Shown here: piece after piece, positions 36,099-44,678 of the stretch
Layout of the letters: each line of letters opens with the position of its first letter
Position numbering within the stretch: position 1 is the stretch's first letter
DNA from: Lewinellaceae bacterium
GTDB lineage: Bacteria; Bacteroidota; Bacteroidia; Chitinophagales; Saprospiraceae
Direction of reading: 5' to 3'
DNA: 64,000 nt
Assembly (NCBI GenBank): GCA_947476195.1
Contig: CANJPT010000002.1
Span: 1 to 64,000 of the forward strand
Notes under the pieces: model-generated
Seen by the model: only the letters and a program-made list of their open reading frames with translations
The model's database searches: none
Told to the model about the DNA's origin: nothing
Translations under genes and position numbers: made by a program

Positions 36099-36557
36099 TT
36101 ACTCCTGATGAGGCTGTCCAAATTTTGGCAATTTCCGGGCAGCAGGACGGCCAAAATAATCGCGCACCCAGGCTTCTATTTGGTGTTCAGTCATTTGATC
36201 TGCAGATTCTACACCCAGCAGTTTCATCGCCTTGTGTTTTTCTTCAAGGAGGTTTTTGAGGCCATACTTGGCTTCTGAAGGCCCGAAAATGACCAATTCC
36301 TCTGTTGTAGGGTGAATATGGCCGAATATTTTATTGAAATAATGTTTTTCCGCATGATGTTGTCTTTCTTCAACGGTATGTTGGTTATTGCCTCCATGGG
36401 GTCCCCATTGAGTATCCATACGGGTATTTTCAATCGCAGCATGTTCCTCAACACCGGAGGAAATATGATCGACCACAATTACGCCATCTGGTTCGATGGG
36501 CAAATTAACAACCCATGCATTGCGAAGATCAAGCCAAATTCCTGTTTGCTTTTTCAT
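36099..36557 (-). CDS. Conserved unknown protein resembling the eRF1-domain/'translational machinery' family
   Basis: This 152-residue soluble protein begins MKKQTGIWLDLRNAWVVNL and ends in a mixed alpha/beta segment (TEELVIFGPSEAKYGLKNLLEEKHKAMKLL). The GIWxDxxxAxVV start and the (I/V)FGPxExK segment match a group of small bacterial proteins that resemble domain 3 of release factor eRF1. The middle is His-rich (EERQHHAEKHYFNKIFGHIHP). Function unknown; an RNA or ribosome link is only suggested by fold resemblance. The start at 36557 is preferred to the ORF-track start. Confidence 0.65.
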   Translation of the reverse strand: MKKQTGIWLDLRNAWVVNLPIEPDGVIVVDHISSGVEEHAAIENTRMDTQWGPHGGNNQHTVEERQHHAEKHYFNKIFGHIHPTTEELVIFGPSEAKYGLKNLLEEKHKAMKLLGVESADQMTEHQIEAWVRDYFGRPAARKLPKFGQPHQE

Positions 36558-36618
36558 AATATTGATGTTATTAACGATGTTCAAAAGTCCAACCTATTCC
36601 GCATAATCCATTTGATAA

Positions 36619-36640
36619 AGATCACCTATAAAGGTGATCT
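36619..36640. promoter_or_regulatory. Palindrome AGATCACCT-N4-AGGTGATCT between divergent genes
   Basis: Perfect 9-bp arms around ATAA lie 62 bp upstream of the divergent minus gene and 72 bp upstream of the RNR gene. The position and symmetry suggest an operator for one or both genes. No T run follows, and the genes diverge, so a terminator is unlikely. Confidence 0.5.
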
Positions 36641-36711
36641 GCCTCATCCTGAAAATTGACTATCTTGAGGACTTTCGCTAAACATTTGATCCTTCTTCTG
36701 AAATTTTTTCC

Positions 36712-39246
36712 ATGAACGAGACACCCCACCCCAACCAATCCATTCAGCATGATGCGGTATTCGCTGCCTCTACCCAATATTTTGAGGGCGACACCCTTGC
36801 AGCCACTGTTTGGATGAACAAATATGCGCTGAAAGATTCTGCAGGGAACCTGTTCGAACGAACGCCCGAGGATATGCACCGACGTATCGCCTCAGAACTA
36901 GCCCGCATCGAACAGAACTATCCGAACCCTTTGTCGGAGGCCGATATTCTTTTGGCAATCAAAGGCTTCCGGTATCTCGTGCCACAAGGCAGTCCTATGG
37001 CTGGCATAGGCAATAATTTGCAGATCGTCTCCCTTTCTAATTGCTTTGTAATTGGCGTGGAAGGAGACTCGTATGGGGCGCTCATGCGTTTGGACGAGGA
37101 GCAGGTACAACTCATGAAACGCCGGGGCGGTGTCGGACATGACCTTTCGCAGTTGCGCCCGGGTGGTTCGCCCGTGCTCAATACCGCCGTGACCAGTTCG
37201 GGAATTGTGCCATTCATGGAGCGTTTTTCCAATTCGACCCGTGAGGTTGCCCAGGATGGCCGACGCGGTGCGCTCATGCTCACACTATCCGTGCGGCACC
37301 CTGATATTGCCCAATTTATAGACGCAAAACTGGATACCACCAAGATCACTGGCGCGAACGTCAGTATTCGTTTGGACGATGCATTCATGCAGGCCATCGA
37401 ATCGGGCAAACCTTACCGTTTGCGCTTTCCGGTGGATGCTGAAAACCCACGCGTGACGAAAGATATTGATGCAGGCTGGCTCTGGAAAAAAATCGTTCAC
37501 AATGCATGGAGAAGCGCTGAGCCAGGGGTGATTTTTTGGGATACCGTTCTGCGTGAGTCAGTGCCTGATTGTTATGCAGATCTTGGTTTTCGCACGATCT
37601 CTACCAATCCGTGCGGCGAGATACCGCTTTGCGCCAATGATTCCTGCAGGCTTCTGGCGATCAATTTATTCTCTTTTGTACAAAAGCCCTTTGCTCCGGA
37701 AGCTCGTTTTGATTTTGAACTTTTTACAAAATACGTCCGTATGGCTCAACGCCTTATGGACGATATCATTGATCTCGAACTGGAGAAGATCGAGGCTATT
37801 CTGGAAAAAATTAAGCGTGATCCGGAAAGCGAGGATATTAAAAAGACAGAATACAATCTATGGCTTAAGATCCGTGAAAAATGTCAGCAAGGTCGCCGGA
37901 CTGGGATTGGGATCACGGGCGAAGGCGATATGCTGGCTGCACTGGGATTGCGATATGGCTCCCCTGAATCGCTTGATTTTTGCGAAAACCTACACCGCCA
38001 ATTGGCCCTTGAAACGTATCGAGGCTCCGTTGAGCTCGCCCGGGAGCGCGGGGCTTTCCCTATCTACCATACCGAGCGGGAGGCAAAAAACCCATTTATC
38101 CAGCGCCTCCGGGAGGCCGACCCTATACTATATGATCAAATGGAAAAGCATGGTCGGCGCAATATTGCCCTGCTCACCATTGCTCCCACCGGAACCACAA
38201 GCCTTATGACGCAAACCAGCAGCGGCCTTGAACCGGTGTTCCGAATCGCCTACAAACGCCGCCGGAAAGTAAACCCCACCGACAAAAATCCTAATGTGAC
38301 TTTTGTAGATGAAACCGGCGATCAATGGGAAGATTACCATGTGTTTCACCATGCCTTCAAACTTTGGATGCAGCAAACCGGCCTTGATCCCGCACAAGCA
38401 GAACACATGAAAACAGAAGATCTGCAGCATCTCATTGAAAAATCACCCTGGTACCACGCCACGGCAGAGGATGTGGATTGGTTGGCCAAAGTCCAGCTAC
38501 AAGGCCGCATCCAAAAATGGGTAGACCACAGCATCAGCGTCACCGTAAACCTCCCGGAAAACGCCACGGAAGAACTGATTGATAAAATTTACCGCACTGG
38601 ATGGCAGTATGGTTGCAAGGGCATGACCGTGTATCGGGAAGGTTCGCGCAGCGGTGTTTTGATTAGCGGAAATGCTCAAAAACAAACGCAATTTCTTGAA
38701 ACCGTACCACCCAAAAGGCCGGAAACCCTGGATGCGCTGGTGTTCAGTTTCATGAACAACGACGAGAAATGGGTAGCTGTCGTCGGCATCTATGAAAACA
38801 AACCTTACGAGATATTTACCGGAAGGGCGGTAGATTCTTTTTCCATTTTGAGCAAGATCAAGGAAGGGCGGGTATTGAAAGCCAAAGATCAGTCTGGTCG
38901 AAACCGCTACGATTTCCAATACCTTGATGCCGACGGTTATAAAGTAACCATCGAAGGATTGTCCCGAACCTTTGACAAAGAATACTGGAACTACGCCAAG
39001 CTCATTTCCGGCATTCTTCGCCACGGCATGCCCCTCCCCTATGTGGTGGATATGGTGGAAAACCTGCACCTGGATCCCCACTCACTCAGCACCTGGAAAA
39101 ATGGGGTACTCAGGGCCTTACGCAAGTTTATCGCAGATGGTACGGTGCCCACACACGATACTTGTCCGTCCTGCAAAACTGCCTCGCTGGTGTATCAGGA
39201 GGGGTGTTTGCATTGTAAGAATTGCGGGCATTCGGAGTGCTCCTAA
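36712..39246 (+). CDS. nrdJ: Adenosylcobalamin-dependent (class II) ribonucleotide reductase
   Basis: This 844-residue enzyme makes deoxyribonucleotides from ribonucleoside diphosphates using coenzyme B12. An N-terminal ATP-cone-free start, RRGGVGHDLSQLRPGGSPV near 135-155, the active-site NPCGEIPLC near 300, PTGTTSLMTQTSSG near 490 and a C-terminal zinc-ribbon/redox tail (CPSCKTASL, CLHCKNCGH) identify it. The start at 36712 fits. I looked for a cobalamin riboswitch upstream and saw none in the 154-bp gap. O2-independent dNTP synthesis fits the NO/low-oxygen genes elsewhere in the window. Confidence 0.92.
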   Translation: MNETPHPNQSIQHDAVFAASTQYFEGDTLAATVWMNKYALKDSAGNLFERTPEDMHRRIASELARIEQNYPNPLSEADILLAIKGFRYLVPQGSPMAGIGNNLQIVSLSNCFVIGVEGDSYGALMRLDEEQVQLMKRRGGVGHDLSQLRPGGSPVLNTAVTSSGIVPFMERFSNSTREVAQDGRRGALMLTLSVRHPDIAQFIDAKLDTTKITGANVSIRLDDAFMQAIESGKPYRLRFPVDAENPRVTKDIDAGWLWKKIVHNAWRSAEPGVIFWDTVLRESVPDCYADLGFRTISTNPCGEIPLCANDSCRLLAINLFSFVQKPFAPEARFDFELFTKYVRMAQRLMDDIIDLELEKIEAILEKIKRDPESEDIKKTEYNLWLKIREKCQQGRRTGIGITGEGDMLAALGLRYGSPESLDFCENLHRQLALETYRGSVELARERGAFPIYHTEREAKNPFIQRLREADPILYDQMEKHGRRNIALLTIAPTGTTSLMTQTSSGLEPVFRIAYKRRRKVNPTDKNPNVTFVDETGDQWEDYHVFHHAFKLWMQQTGLDPAQAEHMKTEDLQHLIEKSPWYHATAEDVDWLAKVQLQGRIQKWVDHSISVTVNLPENATEELIDKIYRTGWQYGCKGMTVYREGSRSGVLISGNAQKQTQFLETVPPKRPETLDALVFSFMNNDEKWVAVVGIYENKPYEIFTGRAVDSFSILSKIKEGRVLKAKDQSGRNRYDFQYLDADGYKVTIEGLSRTFDKEYWNYAKLISGILRHGMPLPYVVDMVENLHLDPHSLSTWKNGVLRALRKFIADGTVPTHDTCPSCKTASLVYQEGCLHCKNCGHSECS

Positions 39247-39258
39247 AGACTAATTTCC

Positions 39259-39330
39259 CATAATACTGGACATTTTTGTTTTGCCCCCAGACCTATAAGG
39301 TTTCGATTTTAGAAAATGTCCGGTAGTGTG
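39259..39330 (+). mobile_element. 72-bp deletion variant of the MITE-like element, copy 3
   Basis: The ends are CATAATACTGGACAT and ATGTCCGGTAGTGTG, with the same orientation as copy 1 (TTTTGTTTTGCCCCC then ATTTTAGAA). The centre is reduced: AGACCTATAAGGTTT runs directly into CGATTTTAG, so the second half of the inner hairpin (about 19 bp) is missing. Perfect 9-bp direct repeats CTAATTTCC flank it at 39250-39258 and 39331-39339. The right repeat contains the stop codon of the TPR gene on the minus strand. Confidence 0.88.
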
Positions 39331-41370
39331 CTAATTTCCTTGCCGGCGGATCAATTGTTGATCTGCCGGCCCCAAACTTACCCCAAACTGCTGAGCCTTT
39401 TGGTAATCTGACTTAGCTTCGGATATGTCGCCCGATCCTGCTTTTGCGCGGGCACGTTCGAGGTATGCTAACCCAAGATTTGGATTGAGTTTGAGGGCAT
39501 TATCCAGGGATTTTACCGCAGATCCATAGTGCTTGAGGGTACGCTGCATCATGCCGCATTCGTACCACATTTGGGGGTCGTTGGGGTCAATTCTTACGTT
39601 ATCCTCGTAATCTTTGGAGGCTTTTTCATACTCACCCTTTTTCAGATACACTACAGCCCGATTAGCGTATGCCGTTTTATTGTTCGGGTCAAGTTCGATA
39701 CTCTCCGTGAGGTCGCTGAGGCATTGCTCATACATTCCTGCAAATCCATAGGCTGCACCCCGACTGGCGAGTGCATCACTTTTTGACCTGGGTATGATCC
39801 TCGGTTTAGAAATGGCCTCTGTGTAATCCTGAAGTGCCTTTTCAAGGAATTCCTTTTGTTGGCTTTTGTATTTTGATGAATTCGCCATGATAAAGTATGT
39901 CTTGCCCCGATCTTTAAAGAGCTCGGGATTGCCGGGATCCATTTCTATGCCACGATTATAGTCCTTCAATGCACCCTCATAGTCCCCACGCGTAGTAAGG
40001 AGGTATTTCCCCCGATTCCAATATGGGAGTACACTGCGCTCTTTGTCACCTTCCTGAAGGTTCATGACATAGGTCCAAAGGGTTTCCCCATCTTTCCAAA
40101 TGGCTGATTGAAGGATGGTCCAGAGCCCAAAGACCAAGGTTAGTGCTCCAAGTACGGCGTAGACTTTTTTTGTTGCGTTTTCCTTTGTTGAAAAAATATC
40201 CAGGTAATCGGCTGCAATCACAAACAGACCAAAATAGGCCACATAAGTAAAACGATCGGCCATAAAGCCCTGTCCGGCGGCAAATATCTGGAGCACAAAC
40301 ATTACGTTGACCGTAAAGAACAAGAGGCCAAAAACCCAGGTTCGATATCCTTTTAACCAGGCCATTACAATCCCTGCCGCCACCAATGCAATCCCAGCCG
40401 GTGCAGCATACACCATCCACGACAATTGTTTTGGATAGGGATACAAAGGTGACATCGGATAAGGAACAAGGAATTTATACAGGTAGATAAGGTATGAATA
40501 CGCCCCGATACACATCCGGTCGAGCAGGCTGAAATTCGTGAGCGTATCGTTGGTTGAGCCCTGCAATTGGAGCGTGTATAGGTTGATAAGGCCAAACGCC
40601 AGCGAGATCAACCAAAAAGGAGCTTTTTCCCAGATAAGTTTGAAATTTACTGGCCTGCGAAACCAAAAATCCAACGCGAGCATCGAAAGCGGGAGTGCAA
40701 CAGCCTGCACTTTAGAGAAACAGGAAAGCAGTGCTAATAATACCATGATCCAGTAAGTTCGCTTCCGGCTCTCAGCAGTATTTGCCTGTTTCAGCCATTT
40801 CACATAGTACAACAGCGCCCAAAAAAAGAACATGGCAAACAGTACGTCCTTGCGCTCCGTAGCCCAGGCCACTGATTCCACGCGCATGGGATGTATGCCA
40901 AACAATAGCCCTCCAGTAAATACCCCCCACCGTCCAAAGCCCATGCTCCACAAGAGTCTCATCACGAAAAAAACGGTGAGCAAATGCATTAAAAGGTTGG
41001 TGAAGTGGGTGAGCGTGGGACTGAATTCACCTCCGTTCAGCGATTTCTCCACAGCGAAGGTGAGGATCGGCAATGGGTTATAGTTACCGATTACATTACC
41101 GGTTTTGGGGTCGAAAATATTGGGGATTGTGGTGGTCCATGGAATACCTTTCCCTACCAGTTGGAGATTCGGATTCTCTGTGATGTTTGCCGTATCATCC
41201 CAGTTCACAAAATCATGGCTGAGCGTAGGGAGATAGCAAGCGGCTGTGATGGCAAGCACGAAGAGGCCAAGTTGTAGCCAATTGCCTTCGCTGCCATTTT
41301 TTTTAAAGGGTGAAGCAGAGGACTTGGACTGCGTCCTTTGAGTCGATACGGAAACGGGCGTTTTAGCCAT
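39331..41370 (-). CDS. Polytopic membrane protein with C-terminal TPR repeats, TMTC-like
   Basis: This protein has 679 residues. The N-terminal part (about 35-430) has about ten hydrophobic helices, starting with a luminal-type loop SHDFVNWDDTANI as in dolichyl/undecaprenyl-linked mannosyltransferases of the PMT/TMTC type. The C-terminal part (about 440-660) carries several TPR units (NRGIEMDPGNPELFKDRGK, SIELDPNNKTAYANRA, NVRIDPNDPQMWYECG). O-glycosylation of exported proteins is plausible but inferred. The start MAKTPVS at 41370 is chosen over the ORF-track start. Its stop codon lies in the target-site duplication of MITE copy 3. Confidence 0.72.
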   Translation of the reverse strand: MAKTPVSVSTQRTQSKSSASPFKKNGSEGNWLQLGLFVLAITAACYLPTLSHDFVNWDDTANITENPNLQLVGKGIPWTTTIPNIFDPKTGNVIGNYNPLPILTFAVEKSLNGGEFSPTLTHFTNLLMHLLTVFFVMRLLWSMGFGRWGVFTGGLLFGIHPMRVESVAWATERKDVLFAMFFFWALLYYVKWLKQANTAESRKRTYWIMVLLALLSCFSKVQAVALPLSMLALDFWFRRPVNFKLIWEKAPFWLISLAFGLINLYTLQLQGSTNDTLTNFSLLDRMCIGAYSYLIYLYKFLVPYPMSPLYPYPKQLSWMVYAAPAGIALVAAGIVMAWLKGYRTWVFGLLFFTVNVMFVLQIFAAGQGFMADRFTYVAYFGLFVIAADYLDIFSTKENATKKVYAVLGALTLVFGLWTILQSAIWKDGETLWTYVMNLQEGDKERSVLPYWNRGKYLLTTRGDYEGALKDYNRGIEMDPGNPELFKDRGKTYFIMANSSKYKSQQKEFLEKALQDYTEAISKPRIIPRSKSDALASRGAAYGFAGMYEQCLSDLTESIELDPNNKTAYANRAVVYLKKGEYEKASKDYEDNVRIDPNDPQMWYECGMMQRTLKHYGSAVKSLDNALKLNPNLGLAYLERARAKAGSGDISEAKSDYQKAQQFGVSLGPADQQLIRRQGN

Positions 41371-41558
41371 TTTGTCTTGAGTAGTAAAAGCTTGACAACA
41401 GATTTGGGGATTCACCACAAAGGACAATAAGTTTCATCAAGTTTTTTCAAAAATACCCTTGTGCCCTATTGTGTGAAATGGTGCGCAAAAGTAGAAAATT
41501 CAAACATTAGACTTGTTGTAGTATAAGCGCTTATTCAGGAATTGCTTTGGGGGTTACG

Positions 41559-43274
41559 TTAATTACCCCTCCCACTATTTTTCCCTTTCTGTGCCGGCGC
41601 ATTTACTTTGTTAGGTGGCTTGACCTCTCGTTTAGGAGCAGGTGCCGGATTGCTGGGCCGTGTTTGTTGCGGCTGCCTTGGTACTGGTCTGCTCTCCTCC
41701 CATTTCTGACGGTGGTAGTCTTTTGCTTCGTCGGGCAGCGACCAGGGTTCTTTGGTGTGTATACGCTGGGCGGGGTTATCCGTTTTTGTACGTTCCCGAC
41801 TCGGAGGCATGGGAGCTGGGGTCGGCTCTATGCGTGGCGGGCGTTCTGTGCTAGGGGTGGGAGCAGGTTCTGGCTTGGCAGGCGCTTTGGGTGGCGCCCA
41901 ATCGGACCTTTTTTCTTGATTAATCTCGTTTTCACGCTTTATTTCCGTTTTAGCTGCCTCCCGGGAACGCTGTAAATCAGGATATTTTCGCATATTTTTG
42001 TCGAGGTACTCTTCCTGGCTAACCGGTGTCTTTGGGTTTTTGGCATTGTAAGTCTGTCTCCCCGTTTCAAACTGGCCATATTCTTTGAGCCTTTCTGGCA
42101 ATCGGGTTTTGTCTGACAGAAAGTCGTCCGAAATAACAGCACGGTTGCGATCATGCCAATCCCGTACCCCCATGGTAATCGTAGTTCCTGAGTGCCGATG
42201 ACCATCATAGTGGTTTACAAAATGAGTGGATAAGTGGTTGTAGTGCTCATGGTGGTATGGACGGTCGAAATACCAGTGCATAAAATAGTACGAAGGGAAA
42301 TACACAACCACCATGCCATGCGGTTGAAAATACCCCCCACAGTCCCACCACCAAGGATAGGGTCGCCAGCGCGGATAGGAATCCCACCAAGGATACCCGT
42401 ACCAGTATGGATATGGGTTGTAGTAGTGATGCAAAACGATTGGATCGTCCTGATCGTAATATTCACCATTATAATATAGGTCATCGCCAGAATATTCGTC
42501 TGTCTTGTAGCCGTTCTCTGTGGCGTATTCTTTGGCAGCGGATTGCAGCTCGGCTTTGGCATCCGGGTCGTTTTCGAGGCTGGTTTTCCAATTTTCAAGT
42601 TCTTCGGCTTGGGAGCGGGCAACAGCCAGATTGAGCGAATCCATTTTTTGGATGACCCAGGCCGGATTGTCACGATAGGTTTCGCCGACTAAAATTGAAA
42701 ATCTCAAATCCTCATTGAGCAAGTCAATAACCTCTGGCAACCCCAAGAGATGCTCAAAAGCTTGTTGAGCCGGGGCCGAATATCCAGCGATTAAGCGATC
42801 AAAGGCCCGGCGGGTAGTCTGATTCAAATCATTGATCTGCACGAACGTAGGCATCTGCCAGGTAACCACACCGTAGGCATCTTCGCGTTTGCTGTCGGGC
42901 AATACCTCGAGTGCTTTTCGGAGTGCATCGGGCTTGTTTTTTTGCTGCACCAAAACGGCCGTCAGTCCCGGGTAGCGGCTTAAGTCATAAAATACCTCCT
43001 GGGTACTGCGCGGAAAATCCTCCAGGAGGGTGCGGAAGGCAGCGCTGGTTTTTTCGCGCATATCCTGCATTTTGATGAACACTTCCGGATACTTCGTGGC
43101 TTCCAGAATGGCCAATCGGGTTTCTGAAGGATACAAAATAAGTGCGTCAACGGATTTTTTATTCTCGTCTGCCAGATCCTTCAGCAGGGCAACATCGGTT
43201 TGTGCAAGAACGGTATATTGGTTAACTACCAATAAAAGCGTACCCACAAACCATAATTTAGGAATGAATTGCAT
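41559..43274 (-). CDS. Exported low-complexity protein with aromatic-rich tract
   Basis: This 571-residue protein has a signal peptide (about 1-25). A helical N-terminal region (about 25-235) is followed by a tract extremely rich in Tyr, Trp, Pro and His (about 270-350, e.g. NPYPYWYGYPWWDSYPRW), a short ordered-looking stretch, and a Pro/Lys/Glu-rich C-terminal tail. Aromatic tracts of this sort occur in DUF3300-like and other periplasmic proteins, but I do not recognise a named family. The localisation is the envelope (inferred); function unknown. Confidence 0.7.
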   Translation of the reverse strand: MQFIPKLWFVGTLLLVVNQYTVLAQTDVALLKDLADENKKSVDALILYPSETRLAILEATKYPEVFIKMQDMREKTSAAFRTLLEDFPRSTQEVFYDLSRYPGLTAVLVQQKNKPDALRKALEVLPDSKREDAYGVVTWQMPTFVQINDLNQTTRRAFDRLIAGYSAPAQQAFEHLLGLPEVIDLLNEDLRFSILVGETYRDNPAWVIQKMDSLNLAVARSQAEELENWKTSLENDPDAKAELQSAAKEYATENGYKTDEYSGDDLYYNGEYYDQDDPIVLHHYYNPYPYWYGYPWWDSYPRWRPYPWWWDCGGYFQPHGMVVVYFPSYYFMHWYFDRPYHHEHYNHLSTHFVNHYDGHRHSGTTITMGVRDWHDRNRAVISDDFLSDKTRLPERLKEYGQFETGRQTYNAKNPKTPVSQEEYLDKNMRKYPDLQRSREAAKTEIKRENEINQEKRSDWAPPKAPAKPEPAPTPSTERPPRIEPTPAPMPPSRERTKTDNPAQRIHTKEPWSLPDEAKDYHRQKWEESRPVPRQPQQTRPSNPAPAPKREVKPPNKVNAPAQKGKNSGRGN

Positions 43275-43450
43275 AACTTGATATTATAATTTGGTTACAA
43301 AATTGGGGGCGATTATGGAGGAATGCGGCAATACAGATCATTATGGAACATGATTTTAGGAGCCACCGCATAAAAGATAAGCCCAAATCGAAGCTTTTGG
43401 ACTTGATTTAACTCAAAAGACACGGCGTAGCAAAAATCTCCATTCGATGG

Positions 43451-43483
43451 TTTGAATATATAAAGACAGCTTGACTACATTTG
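43451..43483 (+). promoter_or_regulatory. Bacteroidota promoter (TTTG-N21-TACATTTG) of the ROK gene
   Basis: TTTG at 43451-43454 and TACATTTG at 43476-43483 are separated by 21 nt, matching the -33/-7 consensus of Bacteroidota sigma factors. The ATG follows 24 bp later. This is the best promoter match in the window. Confidence 0.7.
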
Positions 43484-43507
43484 GGGACTGACTAAATCAA
43501 ACTATAA

Positions 43508-44437
43508 ATGCAACACACGCTCTCCATCGGTGCAGACATCGGCGGCACCCACATCACCTGTGCGGCGGTAAAAATCCATGAAGGCAAACTTCTAACGGAA
43601 ACCCTATCAAGGGCTACCTATAATCACGAATCATCGGCAGAGACCATTCTCCAAAGTTGGGCGAAGGCCTTGAACAACACGCTTTCCAAAATAGACGAAT
43701 CACAACTGGCTGGTATCGGCTTTGCCATTCCAGGGCCTTTCGATTATCAAAACGGTATTTCGGAGATGGAACACAAGTTCAAAAACCTGTTTGGACTTCA
43801 TATTCCAAGTGCCTTAAAACCCTTGCTGGACACTCAAAAAGACTTACCCATGCGGTTCTTGAACGATGCTTCCTCCTTTGCAGTCGGGGAATCCTGGTTG
43901 GGCGAAGGGCAGGGGTTTCAAAAAGTGGTGGTCATAACCCTGGGAACTGGTTTTGGCTCAGCATTCATTGAAGATGGCGTGCCTGTTGTATACGGGGAAG
44001 AGGTGCCCAAGGAAGGTTGTCTCTGGCATTTACCCTTTAAAGACAGCATTGCAGACGACTATTTTTCGACCCGCTGGTTTATAGGCGAGTACCTCAAACA
44101 AACTGGTTTTTCCATTTTAGGGGTGAAGGATCTGATGGATAAACCAAGCACTGATGCCGTAGCCCGGGATCTCTTTTTACAGTTTGGCCAAAATCTGGCC
44201 GATTGTCTGGCAGCTCCGCTCCAAAAATTTGGTGCATCAGTTTTGATCATTGGGGGCAATATCGCGCATGCATTGCCGCTGTTTGGCGATAAATTCAGCG
44301 AAGGTTTGGCCAAAGCAGGTGTTTCTTTGAACGTTGTGGTTTCCAGACACAGCGAACACGCTGCGCTGATCGGTAGCGCCCGGCTGCTCGATGATGCCTT
44401 TTGGGGAAAAGTATCCGCGCAATTGCCCAACATTTAG
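43508..44437 (+). CDS. ROK family sugar kinase-like protein
   Basis: This 309-residue protein of the actin-like ATPase fold has phosphate-1 motif IGADIGGTHIT (about 5-15), LAGIGFAIPGPFD near 75, LNDASSFAVGE near 118 (catalytic Asp) and ITLGTGFGSAFI near 145. The zinc motif CxCGxxGC of many ROK proteins is absent; a GCLWHLPF segment stands there. It probably phosphorylates a hexose such as glucose; substrate unproven. There is no DNA-binding N-terminus, so it is not a NagC-type repressor. Single gene behind its own promoter. Confidence 0.82.
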   Translation: MQHTLSIGADIGGTHITCAAVKIHEGKLLTETLSRATYNHESSAETILQSWAKALNNTLSKIDESQLAGIGFAIPGPFDYQNGISEMEHKFKNLFGLHIPSALKPLLDTQKDLPMRFLNDASSFAVGESWLGEGQGFQKVVVITLGTGFGSAFIEDGVPVVYGEEVPKEGCLWHLPFKDSIADDYFSTRWFIGEYLKQTGFSILGVKDLMDKPSTDAVARDLFLQFGQNLADCLAAPLQKFGASVLIIGGNIAHALPLFGDKFSEGLAKAGVSLNVVVSRHSEHAALIGSARLLDDAFWGKVSAQLPNI

Positions 44438-44678
44438 CGCGCATTGCCAGGCTCGCTGTTGTCCAGATAGTATAACATAAACTCGTCAATGGTTTTATCT
44501 GGCCTATTCAGCTCCATTTCTATCTGGAATCTACTGCGTTGATATTCAAAGTAATTTTATTGGGTTGACAAAAATCATTATATGGCCTAATAGTAGTCAT
44601 TCTTCAATAAAGCAGCATACCGAAATTTTATCCCTGACAAACACTTTATAGCTAAAATTAAAAAATAGGTTTGTGACT

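Noticed and set aside
35900-36259. 119-codon plus-strand ORF
   Set aside because: It overlaps the minus-strand eRF1-like gene and the Cys-rich mini-ORF; the segment after MFLLKLDVPLHPE looks protein-like but has no support.
36558-36711. Cobalamin riboswitch before nrdJ
   Set aside because: Sought because the enzyme needs B12, but the gap is only 154 bp and no B12-box or matching folds are visible; only the short palindrome is there.
38497-39081. 194-codon minus-strand ORF opposite nrdJ
   Set aside because: Antisense shadow of a conserved enzyme.
43275-43507. Small RNA or gene between the aromatic-rich protein and the ROK gene
   Set aside because: Apart from the ROK promoter at 43451-43483, nothing structured or coding was seen.
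44438-44678. Gene or RNA between the ROK and UbiA genes
   Set aside because: 241 bp, AT-rich, without ORF, hairpin or promoter box that I can defend.
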